Shown here: piece by piece, positions 19,489-27,720 of the stretch
Layout: every line of letters starts with the position of its first letter
Numbering within the stretch: position 1 is the first letter of the stretch
DNA from: an uncultured Halieaceae bacterium
GTDB taxonomy: Bacteria > Pseudomonadota > Gammaproteobacteria > Pseudomonadales > Halieaceae
DNA length: 61,029 nucleotides
Assembly (NCBI GenBank): GCA_913051825.1
Contig: CAJXCR010000003.1
Coordinates: forward strand, 1 to 61,029
Direction of reading: 5' to 3'
Notes under the pieces: model-generated
The model's database searches: none
The model's input: the letters and a program-made list of their open reading frames with translations, nothing else
What the model was told of the DNA's origin: nothing
Made by a program: the position numbers and the translations under genes

Positions 19489-20778
19489 TTAGTCAGTTTC
19501 ACAATAGTTACATTTTTTTCCTTCAGCGTGTCTTTCGAAATCTTCAGGAAAATATTTCATGGCACTCTGCAGCGGTTCCATTGCACCAGGTGCGAGAGCG
19601 CAGTGTGTATTGCCAATAGATCCAATAAATTTAACTAGTCTTTCTAGGGTTTCAATGTCGCGGGTTTCGCCTTTACCCGAAGACATATCTTGAAGTATAT
19701 GAGCAGTTTGAGGTAATCCATCCCGGCAAGGCGTGCAGAACCCACAGGACTCGTGAGCGAAAAAATCTATTAAATTTTTCACCATGCCGACTGGACAAGT
19801 TTTATCGTCGAGAATAATCATGGTTCCGGTACCCATTCGGCTTCCCGCTTTGCCTATAGTTCCATAATCCATTGCGAGATCTAGATGTTCTTCGACGAGG
19901 AAATCAGTAGAACCCCCTCCTGGCAGAAGTCCTCGAAAACTATAACCAGGTAACATTCCACCTGCATGCACTTCTAATATTTCCCTAATCGTTGTTCCGA
20001 TAGGTAATTCCCAGCAACCTGGGTTTTGAACGTTGCCACTGACGCCATACATTTTTGTTCCAGCGTCTTCACCTATTCCTAGTTCTTGAAACCATTCGGG
20101 ACCATGATCAAGAATGTGAGATATGTTGCACAATGTCTCAACATTGTTGACGATCGTGGGTCTTCCCCAAAGACCACTGACTTGCGGAAATGGAGGCTTT
20201 GCTCTCGGATTGGCTCGTTTGCCTTCTAGGGAGTTTATTAGTGCTGTCTCTTCGCCACATATATATCGACCAGCGCTGGTATGAAGGTAGAGATCGAGAG
20301 AGTAATTCGTTCCCATGATGCTCCTTCCTAAGTAACCTTTGGCGTAGCATTCCTTAATGGCTTGTGACAGCGTTTCTGCAGCTTTGACATATTCACCACG
20401 AAGAAAGATATATGCAATGTCGGCCTGGATCGTATATGAACCACAGATCATTCCTTCGATAAGTTGATGTGGGTCACACTCCATAAGCAGCCGATCTTTA
20501 AATGTTCCCGGTTCCATTTCATCAGCATTACATACGAGGTATTTATGCCCAGGCGATACGTTATCCATGGGAACAAAGCTCCATTTCATTCCGGTCGGAA
20601 AGCCTGCTCCGCCTCGACCTCTAAGGTTAGAGTCCTTGATCACCTGGAGACATTCCGAAGGAGTCATTTGAGTAATGGATTTTCGAGCGCCTTGATATCC
20701 TCCGTTAGCTTCATAGTCTTCTACGAGAACAACTCTTCTGTCTTCATGAACGTTTTTTGTCAAAGGAGTAGTGATCAT
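19489..20778 (-). CDS. nuoF: NADH-quinone oxidoreductase subunit F
   Basis: NADH-binding flavoprotein subunit of complex I. The 429 residues include the NADH/FMN-binding GRGGAGFPTGMKWSF (about 54-68), CNADEMEPGTFKDRLL, YICGEETALINSLEG and the [4Fe-4S] motif ESCGFCTPCRDG (about 345-356). It overlaps nuoE by 4 nt. A paralogue, fdsB, lies 6 kb away in the formate dehydrogenase operon; this copy is assigned to complex I by operon position. Confidence 0.97.
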   Translation of the reverse strand: MITTPLTKNVHEDRRVVLVEDYEANGGYQGARKSITQMTPSECLQVIKDSNLRGRGGAGFPTGMKWSFVPMDNVSPGHKYLVCNADEMEPGTFKDRLLMECDPHQLIEGMICGSYTIQADIAYIFLRGEYVKAAETLSQAIKECYAKGYLGRSIMGTNYSLDLYLHTSAGRYICGEETALINSLEGKRANPRAKPPFPQVSGLWGRPTIVNNVETLCNISHILDHGPEWFQELGIGEDAGTKMYGVSGNVQNPGCWELPIGTTIREILEVHAGGMLPGYSFRGLLPGGGSTDFLVEEHLDLAMDYGTIGKAGSRMGTGTMIILDDKTCPVGMVKNLIDFFAHESCGFCTPCRDGLPQTAHILQDMSSGKGETRDIETLERLVKFIGSIGNTHCALAPGAMEPLQSAMKYFPEDFERHAEGKKCNYCETD

Positions 20779-21275
20779 CTCTCTTTACCTTTGACAGCTG
20801 CGTCTTCTAAAATTCTATTAATTGATTCCTCAGTTAGATTCTCGTGAAGAGAATCACCGACCATCATCACAGGCGCTTTATCACAGGCGCCGAGGCAAGG
20901 GACCGGTACAAGGGTGAATTTGTCATCCTCTGTTGTCTGTCCTCTAGTAATTCCCAGAGTCTTGTTGATGTGCTTTTCCAATTTGGCGCATCCTCTTATC
21001 CAACAGCTAACACTGTCGCAAAACAGAATGACATTCTCTCCTACTGGCCGCCTAAAAATTAGGTTATAGAAGGTAGCTATACTGTCTAGTTCTTCCGATG
21101 ACATCTCTAGGTAATTCGCTATTTCTTTTATGCTTGAATCGGAAACCCATCCTCTGTGTGACTGGACAATTTTTAGCGCGTCTATTGCAACAGCAGACCT
21201 GTAGGGAGCATGCTCCAGTTCTTCATCTATGGCACTTAGCTCTTCTGTCGATAGCGAGTTAACAGAATTATTCAT
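20775..21275 (-). CDS. nuoE: NADH-quinone oxidoreductase subunit E
   Basis: Thioredoxin-fold [2Fe-2S] subunit of the NADH dehydrogenase module. The 166 residues match E. coli NuoE length. Four Cys ligands are present as CDSVSC (C-x4-C, about 94-99) and CLGAC (C-x3-C, about 138-142). The N-terminal helical domain shows [20 protein letters not shown]. It overlaps nuoF downstream and the nuoCD start upstream by 4 nt each. Confidence 0.96.
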   Translation of the reverse strand: MNNSVNSLSTEELSAIDEELEHAPYRSAVAIDALKIVQSHRGWVSDSSIKEIANYLEMSSEELDSIATFYNLIFRRPVGENVILFCDSVSCWIRGCAKLEKHINKTLGITRGQTTEDDKFTLVPVPCLGACDKAPVMMVGDSLHENLTEESINRILEDAAVKGKER

Positions 21276-23020
21276 CGATCTACATCTGCCATTACAAAAT
21301 CTATGCTCGCGACGATAGCAATAAGGTCTGGAATCATTAGCCCTCTGCTGATGAGAGGTATCATTTGAAGATGTGGGAAAGAAGGTGTTCGTATTCTGGT
21401 TCTATAGGATGTAGTGCCGCCGTCACTAACGAGATGATATCCATTTAGTCCCTTTGTCGCCTCAACCATTACGGACGCTTCCCCAGCAGGGACAACAGGA
21501 CCCCAGCTGACATTTAGGAAGTGATGAATAAGCGTCTCAATATCTTGTAATGTTCTGTCCTTTGGTGGAGGCGTAGTGAGCTTGTGTTCGCTTTTATAGG
21601 GTCCAGCAGGCATATTATCAACACACTGACGAATTATCCGCAGGCTTTGACGAATTTCCTCTATCCTCACTACTGCTCTGTCGTAGCAATCTCCCCTATG
21701 GGCGGTTGGAACCTCAAAGTCGAACTGATCGTAGCCGCCATAAGGTCTTTTCTTTCTCAGGTCCCAATCTAGACCTGTTGCTCGAAGACTTGGTCCAGTC
21801 ACTCCCCACTCGAGTGCTTCAGACGTATTGTATTCTCCTATCCCAATCGTGCGCCGCTTTAAAATAGAGTTCTGCATGGCCATTTTTTCATAGTGATCTA
21901 GTCTGGCCGGCATACTATCTATGAATTCACGCACCATAGTATCCCAGCCTTCTGGCAGATCTTGGGCGACGCCACCAATGCGAAACCAAGCAGGATGCAT
22001 ACGACCACCGGTAATTGCCTCTACGATGCCGAACAGTCTCTCTCTGTCAGCGAACATATAAAAAACTGGCGACATCTGGCCTACGTCCTGCGCGAAGGTT
22101 CCATAAAACACCAGATGGCTGGAAATCCTAAACAGCTCGGAGAGCATAATCCTGATGACTTTTGCCCGGTCAGGCACGGTAATATTAGCTAGCGTCTCCA
22201 CTGCCATGACGTAGGGTAGGTTATTCATTACTCCGCCGAGGTAGTCAATTCGGTCGGTATAAGGAATATAGGAATGCCAGCTCTGCCGTTCACCCATCTT
22301 TTCCGCACCTCGATGGTGATATCCAATGTCGGGGACAGCATCAACAATCTCTTCACCATCTAACTGTAAGGCGATTCGAAATACTCCATGGACACTGGGG
22401 TGATTAGGGCCCAGATTCAAGAACATAAATTCCGAGTCTTCATTTTCTTGAGTCATGCCCCACTCTTCCGGACGAAATAGCAAAGCCTCTTGTTCGGCAT
22501 CGAGCAGTTCCTCGCTCATGCTGAACGGTTCCATTTCTGTAGCTCTGGCTGGATGCTCCTTACGAAGCGCATGACCTTCCCACAGTGGTGGAAGTAAGAT
22601 TCTTCGAAGATTGGGGTGGCCTTCGAAAACAATGCCAAACATGTCCCATGCTTCTCTCTCATACCAATTGGCTGCAGGCCATATACTCACGATACTTGGT
22701 ACGGTCTCTGGTTCTACTATGCTGATCTTGATGCGGATTTCTGCACTCTTTTCAAATGAGAGTAAATGATAAACCACGGTGAAATCGGCATGAGGTTGGC
22801 CCGTAGCTTTTTCTCGATGCCGCTCATCTATCCCAAACAAGTCAAAGAGCATGGGATAAATAGGTTTTAATTCTTTTAGTAAAGGGAGTAATTCGTCCCT
22901 GGCGACCCAGTAAGTCTTTACACTATCGGGTGTTTTCTGAACGTGTGAGGCAACGAAGGTGCTGTCTGGTATCCCATGATTTTTGTCAGGTCTTAAATTT
23001 TGGGTTTCATCAACAGTCAC
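21272..23020 (-). CDS. nuoCD: NADH-quinone oxidoreductase fused subunit C/D
   Basis: Fusion of subunits C (30-kDa) and D (49-kDa, quinone site), as in E. coli and Pseudomonas. I place the start at GTG 23020, preceded by an AAGAGA and 10 nt after the nuoB stop; it gives 582 residues. The frame is open further upstream but that would overlap nuoB. The C part includes [20 protein letters not shown] and the linker [14 protein letters not shown]-like region. The D part includes [41 protein letters not shown]-type and [13 protein letters not shown] blocks, and a C-terminus ending in [12 protein letters not shown]. It is complete, with no frameshift between the C and D parts. Confidence 0.95.
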   Translation of the reverse strand: MTVDETQNLRPDKNHGIPDSTFVASHVQKTPDSVKTYWVARDELLPLLKELKPIYPMLFDLFGIDERHREKATGQPHADFTVVYHLLSFEKSAEIRIKISIVEPETVPSIVSIWPAANWYEREAWDMFGIVFEGHPNLRRILLPPLWEGHALRKEHPARATEMEPFSMSEELLDAEQEALLFRPEEWGMTQENEDSEFMFLNLGPNHPSVHGVFRIALQLDGEEIVDAVPDIGYHHRGAEKMGERQSWHSYIPYTDRIDYLGGVMNNLPYVMAVETLANITVPDRAKVIRIMLSELFRISSHLVFYGTFAQDVGQMSPVFYMFADRERLFGIVEAITGGRMHPAWFRIGGVAQDLPEGWDTMVREFIDSMPARLDHYEKMAMQNSILKRRTIGIGEYNTSEALEWGVTGPSLRATGLDWDLRKKRPYGGYDQFDFEVPTAHRGDCYDRAVVRIEEIRQSLRIIRQCVDNMPAGPYKSEHKLTTPPPKDRTLQDIETLIHHFLNVSWGPVVPAGEASVMVEATKGLNGYHLVSDGGTTSYRTRIRTPSFPHLQMIPLISRGLMIPDLIAIVASIDFVMADVDR

Positions 23021-23030
23021 AGCGGTTCTC

Positions 23031-23681
23031 TTATACTTTATCCGGACTTCTAAGCTCAGTCGCCAGTGATCTTTCCTCAAGCAAGCGATCACGTTGGCTT
23101 GGCATATCCGGTTTAACGACCGTCTGGTCTCCAACTACCCAGCTCAGAGGCCTTCTTTCCTGTCCAATTGCATCCTGCAGCATGAGTAATCCCTGCATCA
23201 ATGCTTCTGGCCTTGGGGGGCATCCTGGAACATAGACATCCACTGGTATAAATTTATCGACTCCCTGCACTACACTATATATATCGTACATGCCCCCTGA
23301 GTTCGCGCATGATCCCATCGAAATTATCCATCGAGGCTCTAGCAGCTGCTCGTAAAGATGTTGAACAACTGGGGCCATTTTTCTAAAACATGTACCAGAG
23401 ATGACCATCAAATCGGCCTGTCTTGGTGTCGCTCGGATCACTTCAGAACCAAAGCGTGCAATGTCATGTCGTGATGTAAATGAGGTTGCCATTTCTACGT
23501 AGCAGCAGGAGAGACCAAAGTTGAATGGCCACAAAGAGTGTGCGCGCCCCCATGCAATTAGATCTTCAAGCTTTGCAAAGAAGACATTTCGCTTTACCTG
23601 TTCTTCTACAGAAATACCTTTTGGTTCGTTTTCACCTGTAGCTGTGGTGCCTGTATTAACTTTTGTAATATTCCATTCCAC
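23031..23681 (-). CDS. nuoB: NADH-quinone oxidoreductase subunit B
   Basis: Subunit carrying terminal cluster N2, which hands electrons to quinone. Ligands are visible: the vicinal pair in [15 protein letters not shown], then [12 protein letters not shown] and [10 protein letters not shown] choose GTG 23681, which shares a base with the nuoA TAG stop and gives 216 residues (E. coli 220). The frame remains open upstream to 23744, but that would overlap nuoA. The C-terminal extension is rich in Arg and Glu like E. coli NuoB. Confidence 0.96.
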   Translation of the reverse strand: MEWNITKVNTGTTATGENEPKGISVEEQVKRNVFFAKLEDLIAWGRAHSLWPFNFGLSCCYVEMATSFTSRHDIARFGSEVIRATPRQADLMVISGTCFRKMAPVVQHLYEQLLEPRWIISMGSCANSGGMYDIYSVVQGVDKFIPVDVYVPGCPPRPEALMQGLLMLQDAIGQERRPLSWVVGDQTVVKPDMPSQRDRLLEERSLATELRSPDKV

Positions 23682-24085
23682 TAGCTGGTCTCCTTGCGCG
23701 CGGTCTGGGATTTGACACCCCAATTGAGTGCGCCTGATTTCCACTCATAGATCAATGCTATGGTTAGAATTAAAATGAACACCACTACGGCGAGGTAACC
23801 ATGCCAACCTAGTTCAAAAAACGCGATTGCCCACGCGAAGATAAAGACAGTTTCCAAATCGAAGATTACAAAAAATATTGCGATCAAAAAGAAGTCTACT
23901 GAGAGCCTTACCTGCGAACTACCGACCGCTATTATTCCCGATTCATAGGGTAGGTCAGTTGTCTTAGTTTGCTTTCGTTCTCCAAGAACCGATGCAATTC
24001 CCAGCATAGTTGCTACCAAAAGCAGAATCGCGCCGAAAAAAACGAATACAGGTAATATTGATTGTTCAGCTGCTAGATTTTCCAC
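23681..24085 (-). CDS. nuoA: NADH-quinone oxidoreductase subunit A
   Basis: First gene of the nuo operon, encoding a three-helix membrane subunit near the quinone entry. The 134 residues contain the conserved loop LPYESGI and [20 protein letters not shown], with the membrane acidic pair. The start is GTG 24085 with an AAGGG about 10 nt upstream, and its stop overlaps nuoB. The upstream leader contains an attenuator-like hairpin and a palindrome (listed separately). Confidence 0.95.
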   Translation of the reverse strand: MENLAAEQSILPVFVFFGAILLLVATMLGIASVLGERKQTKTTDLPYESGIIAVGSSQVRLSVDFFLIAIFFVIFDLETVFIFAWAIAFFELGWHGYLAVVVFILILTIALIYEWKSGALNWGVKSQTARKETS

Positions 24086-24124
24086 TTAAATAACGCCCTT
24101 ATTTCCCTATAGGAGCACAAAAGT

Positions 24125-24152
24125 AAAAACCCTTGGCCGCTCTTGCAGGGTT
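24125..24152 (-). promoter_or_regulatory. Attenuator-like hairpin in nuo leader
   Basis: On the - strand, AACCCT and AGGGTT (24147-24152 and 24128-24133) are separated by 13 nt and followed immediately by a run of T. The element sits 40-67 nt before the nuoA GTG. This is the layout of a weak intrinsic terminator in a 5' leader. The stem is only 6-7 bp, so the call is tentative. Confidence 0.35.
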
Positions 24153-24200
24153 CGGCTTAAAAAACTTCAACCATTTTATGTGAGAATCATTGACCGTACA

Positions 24201-24210
24201 TAAGCGCTTA
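24201..24210. promoter_or_regulatory. Palindrome TAAGCGCTTA, possible operator
   Basis: A perfect 10-bp palindrome in the divergent nuo/adhC promoter region, followed by a 6-bp inverted repeat (24216-24236). It is a possible binding site for a dimeric regulator, but no regulator gene is nearby and it could be chance. Confidence 0.25.
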
Positions 24211-24532
24211 TTCTGACGGAGATATTCTCGCTCCGTATTGCGGCCGAATATAGCGCAAATATGCCAATTTTTAAGGGGCGAAACTTTAACTGGGTTGACT
24301 CGCAAACGCAACTTGTTGCCTCAGTTTTAATTAGTATGGGGTGCAACTGCTTTCGAAAGTAGCTCTGCATCAATTATACGCATGCTTTTTAAACGCGGAT
24401 CGCCTGTAATTTAAGTAAAGTAAGCTCTTTTAGAGGGTATTTTTTCGCATATTCATTATAAAAAAGAGGTTGTTCTTGAATTCTTTAATGTCTTAAATAC
24501 GCTCTGGGTATATACACTATTTGGAAATAACC

Positions 24533-25639
24533 ATGAAAACACGTGCAGCCGTTGCATTTGAGTCGGGAAAGCCCCTAGAAATTGCTGAGGTTGACCTTGA
24601 AGGACCGAAATCTGGAGAGGTCTTGGTGGAGGTTAAGGCGACAGGAATTTGTCATACAGATGCTTTTACACTTTCAGGTGATGACCCAGAGGGAGCCTTC
24701 CCAGCTATATTAGGACATGAAGGGGCAGGAGTGGTTGTCGAGACTGGCCCTGGTGTGACCAGCGTAAAAACTGGTGACCATGTTATTCCCCTTTATACAC
24801 CAGAATGCAGGACATGCGATTTTTGTCTTAATCCGAAGACTAACCTCTGCCAGGCTATTAGAGAGACACAAGGGCAAGGGGTAATGCCAGATGGTTCAAG
24901 TCGATTTTCTCTTGATGGCAAGCCTATTTTGCACTACATGGGTTGTTCTACTTTTTCAAACTATACGGTGCTTCCAGAGATAGCTCTGGCTAAAGTTAGA
25001 GAGGATGCTCCATTTGAGAAGATTTGTTATATAGGGTGCGGTGTCACGACTGGGATTGGGGCGGTTGCCTTTACTATGAAGGTCGAGCCAGGCAGTAGTG
25101 TTGCGGTTTTTGGCCTAGGGGGTATTGGTCTTAACGTGATTCAGGGCGCCAAGATGGTAGGAGCAACCAAGATAATTGGGGTCGATCTCAACAGCACGAA
25201 AGTTGACCTGGCAACTAAATTTGGAATGACGGATTTTGTCAATCCGAATGATGTGGAGAATCTTAGCCAACATATAATAGATCTTACAGGTGGAGGAGTT
25301 GATTATAGTTTTGAATGCATAGGCAATGTAAATGTAATGCGTGATGCTCTGGAATGTTGCCATAAGGGATGGGGGCAAAGCTGTATAATTGGTGTTGCTG
25401 GGGCAGGACAGGAAATTTCAACGCGTCCTTTTCAACTCGTGACAGGAAGATCCTGGCATGGGACGGCATTTGGCGGAGCTCGTGGTCGTACAGATGTGCC
25501 CAAAATAGTCGACTGGTACATGGAAGGAAAGCTGAATATTGATGACTTAATAACTCATACAATGCCGTTGAATGACATAAATGAGGCCTTTGACTTGATG
25601 CATTCGGGAGAAAGCATTAGATCGGTAGTTCTTTATTAG
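24533..25639 (+). CDS. adhC: S-(hydroxymethyl)glutathione dehydrogenase (class III alcohol dehydrogenase)
   Basis: Zinc-dependent NAD enzyme oxidising the formaldehyde-glutathione adduct to S-formylglutathione. ATG 24533 follows a GGAA 6 nt away and gives 368 residues (E. coli FrmA 369); an upstream in-frame TTG at 24521 is less likely. Catalytic zinc ligands appear in [14 protein letters not shown] and [10 protein letters not shown], and a third in [11 protein letters not shown]. The structural-zinc loop is [15 protein letters not shown], and the Rossmann motif is [15 protein letters not shown]. The class III signature [14 protein letters not shown] is present. It heads an operon with NAD-dependent formate dehydrogenase; the usual S-formylglutathione hydrolase gene is not adjacent. 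Confidence 0.95.
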   Translation: MKTRAAVAFESGKPLEIAEVDLEGPKSGEVLVEVKATGICHTDAFTLSGDDPEGAFPAILGHEGAGVVVETGPGVTSVKTGDHVIPLYTPECRTCDFCLNPKTNLCQAIRETQGQGVMPDGSSRFSLDGKPILHYMGCSTFSNYTVLPEIALAKVREDAPFEKICYIGCGVTTGIGAVAFTMKVEPGSSVAVFGLGGIGLNVIQGAKMVGATKIIGVDLNSTKVDLATKFGMTDFVNPNDVENLSQHIIDLTGGGVDYSFECIGNVNVMRDALECCHKGWGQSCIIGVAGAGQEISTRPFQLVTGRSWHGTAFGGARGRTDVPKIVDWYMEGKLNIDDLITHTMPLNDINEAFDLMHSGESIRSVVLY

Positions 25640-25701
25640 TCGGTTTTAGCCGTCACTGCGTAATGGTTCACGATAAATTCGCTTTCTAATTGGGTTATAG
25701 A

Positions 25702-26157
25702 ATGTTTGATGTCGAGCGTTTAAACACGTGTATATCTGTTTGGAAGGATCGACCAGGCGCGCTCCTTCCGCTGCTTCATGATGTGCAATCAGCTTTCGGG
25801 TTTATTCCACCTGATGCTTTAAGACCTATTGCTAAGGCATTAAACATCTCCAGGGCAGAGGTCCATGGTGTAGTTAGTTTTTACGAGGACTTTAAGACCG
25901 AAGGAGTAGCAAAGCATTTGCTAAAGGTGTGCTGCGCCGAGGCATGCCAAGCGACTGGTTCCAGGGATTTACAGCAATTTGTGGAAGATAGATTTGGTGA
26001 GATGCCCACTAAAAATCAGGATAAAGAAGGTATCTCGATTGAAGCTGCATATTGTTTTGGTAATTGCGCCAGTGGACCAACAATAGAACTCGCTGGCCGA
26101 ATGATTGGTCGAGTGACGCCAAGCAAGCTTTCTCGTCTTTTAGATGATTTGGATTAG
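25702..26157 (+). CDS. fdsG: NAD-dependent formate dehydrogenase gamma subunit
   Basis: NuoE-like [2Fe-2S] subunit of the soluble NAD-dependent molybdenum formate dehydrogenase. From ATG 25702 it has 151 residues; a TTG at 25690 is an alternative start. An N-terminal helical part (LLPLLHDVQSAFGFIPPDAL, then VHGVVSFYEDF) precedes the thioredoxin-like cluster domain. That domain has Cys ligands in CCAEACQATG (C-x4-C spacing within) and CFGNC (C-x3-C). It is followed 9 nt later by fdsB. The order fdsG-fdsB-fdsA-fdhD-fdsD is that of the Cupriavidus fdsGBACD operon. Confidence 0.93.
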   Translation: MFDVERLNTCISVWKDRPGALLPLLHDVQSAFGFIPPDALRPIAKALNISRAEVHGVVSFYEDFKTEGVAKHLLKVCCAEACQATGSRDLQQFVEDRFGEMPTKNQDKEGISIEAAYCFGNCASGPTIELAGRMIGRVTPSKLSRLLDDLD

Positions 26158-26166
26158 GTTTGTATT

Positions 26167-27720
26167 TTGAAAATATTTATCCCTAAAGACACTAGTGCTG
26201 TAGCGCTGGACGCCGATGATGTTGCGCAGGCTCTTTCTCGCGCTCAACATGCTTTAGAAGCAGAGATATGTCGCAACGGATCGAGAGGTGCATTTTGGTT
26301 GGAGCCATTGGTCGAGGTGGAGCTCGCTGCTGGTCGATATGCTTTTGGACCGATTGGAGTTGAGGACGTCCCAGAACTTTTAGAATGTTTACCAGACCGT
26401 CTTGAAGACCATCCAAAATACCTTGGCTTAACTGAAGATATCCCTTGGCTTGCCAATCAGGAGAGGGTTACGTTCGCTCGAGCAGGTCTTGGCGATCCCG
26501 TATGCATGCATACCTACACAAAATTATCGGGATTTTCGGGCCTGGAAAAATCAGCAACGCTAACTTCACAGGAGATTGTTACTCAAGTTTTGGAATCCGG
26601 TCTTCGTGGCCGAGGCGGCGCAGCTTTTCCTACGGGTATAAAGTGGCAAACCGTGTTAGATACACCCGCTGATCAAAAATACATTGTTTGTAATGCTGAT
26701 GAAGGTGATTCTGGAACTTTTGCAGACCGTTTGCTTATGGAGGCTGATCCCTTTCAGTTAATTGAAGGCATGGTCATTGCGGGAGCGGCGGTCGGGGCGA
26801 CGTTAGGGTATATCTACCTTAGATCTGAGTATCCTTTAGCGTATCGGCAACTTTCGTTGGCTTTGGATATTGCTAGGCGAGAAGGTTATTTGGGCGAAAA
26901 TATCTTAAATTCTGGAAGAGATTTTGAGATAGAGATACGACTGGGCGCTGGTGCCTATATCTGCGGAGAGGAAACCTCACTTCTTTCAAGCCTTGAAGGT
27001 CGCAGAGGCCTGGTGCGGGCGAAACCTCCGTTACCAGCGAAAGAAGGGTTATTTGGAAAACCGACAGTCGTTAATAATGTGTTGACGCTTGCTGCAGTGA
27101 CGACAATTATGTCTCAGGGCAGTCAGTATTATGCGAGTCTGGGCGCTGGACGCTCACTAGGCACACTTACTGTTCAACTTGCTGGGAATGTTGCTAGAGG
27201 CGGATTAGTAGAGGTGCCCTTTGGAGTCAAATTGTCGGATGTTTTAAAGGACTATGCAGGGGGCACCTTTAGTGGACGGCCGATGTATGCAATTCAGGTG
27301 GGCGGTCCTCTTGGTGCGTATTTAGATTCGACGCGCTGGGATACTCCTATGGAATATGAGGAGTTTGCAAAGGTAGGAGGGATGCTTGGCCACGGTGGAG
27401 TTGTGATCTTTGATGATTCAGCTGACATGTTGGCGCAGGCCAGCTTCGCTATGGAGTTTTGTGCTCACGAGTCTTGTGGCAAATGTACCCCTTGCCGAAT
27501 TGGCGCAGTTCGAGGTGCGGAGGTGATTGATAAGATCCGAAAGGGTGATCGAGTCAATGAAAACTTGATCTTGTTGGAAGATTTATGTGAAACCATGGAG
27601 TCCGGTTCTCTTTGTGCTATGGGGGGGTTGACACCGGGGCCAGTAAGGAGTGCTTTCAAAAACTTTGATTTTGGTGTAAAAGGCCCGGATAAGTCTCTGT
27701 CTAGAGAAGGTATTTCCTAA
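26167..27720 (+). CDS. fdsB: NAD-dependent formate dehydrogenase beta subunit
   Basis: NuoF-like diaphorase subunit binding FMN, NAD and a [4Fe-4S] cluster. The 517 residues start at TTG 26167, giving MKIFIPKDTSAVALDADDVA, which matches the start of known FdsB proteins and supports this rare codon. The N-terminal ~130 residues are the FdsB-specific domain. The NuoF-like part has GRGGAAFPTGIKWQTV, CNADEGDSGTFADRLL, YICGEETSLLSSLEGRRG and the cluster motif ESCGKCTPCRIG. Its stop shares one base with the fdsA start (TAATG). Confidence 0.95.
   Translation: MKIFIPKDTSAVALDADDVAQALSRAQHALEAEICRNGSRGAFWLEPLVEVELAAGRYAFGPIGVEDVPELLECLPDRLEDHPKYLGLTEDIPWLANQERVTFARAGLGDPVCMHTYTKLSGFSGLEKSATLTSQEIVTQVLESGLRGRGGAAFPTGIKWQTVLDTPADQKYIVCNADEGDSGTFADRLLMEADPFQLIEGMVIAGAAVGATLGYIYLRSEYPLAYRQLSLALDIARREGYLGENILNSGRDFEIEIRLGAGAYICGEETSLLSSLEGRRGLVRAKPPLPAKEGLFGKPTVVNNVLTLAAVTTIMSQGSQYYASLGAGRSLGTLTVQLAGNVARGGLVEVPFGVKLSDVLKDYAGGTFSGRPMYAIQVGGPLGAYLDSTRWDTPMEYEEFAKVGGMLGHGGVVIFDDSADMLAQASFAMEFCAHESCGKCTPCRIGAVRGAEVIDKIRKGDRVNENLILLEDLCETMESGSLCAMGGLTPGPVRSAFKNFDFGVKGPDKSLSREGIS

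Larger units (their letters stand above)
24086..24532. other. Divergent intergenic region between nuoA and adhC
   Basis: A 447-base non-coding stretch separating the leftward nuo operon from the rightward formaldehyde/formate operon, so it should hold both promoters. I see a leader hairpin at 24128-24152, a perfect 10-bp palindrome at 24201-24210 and an ACGGAG/CTCCGT inverted repeat at 24216-24236. There is also a GCAAC-tt-GTTGC repeat near 24310. On the - strand a TTAAAA and a TATATT, 16 nt apart, near 24245-24275 could be a nuo promoter. Short open frames here lack ribosome sites and resemble no protein I know. No tRNA cloverleaf is apparent. Confidence 0.6.

Noticed and set aside
23021-23134. 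Longer N-terminus for nuoCD overlapping nuoB
   Set aside because: The extension lies entirely within nuoB, has no ribosome site and would give a protein longer than the family; GTG 23020 fits spacing and length.
23682-23744. Longer N-terminus for nuoB overlapping nuoA
   Set aside because: GTG 23681 is coupled to the nuoA stop and gives normal NuoB length.
24140-24180. tRNA-like GGTTCGG fragment in the nuo leader
   Set aside because: No acceptor stem, anticodon arm or CCA end can be folded around it.
24099-24373. Two short - strand open frames in the nuoA-adhC gap
   Set aside because: They lack ribosome sites, overlap each other in different frames and cover the likely nuo promoter and leader; composition looks non-coding.
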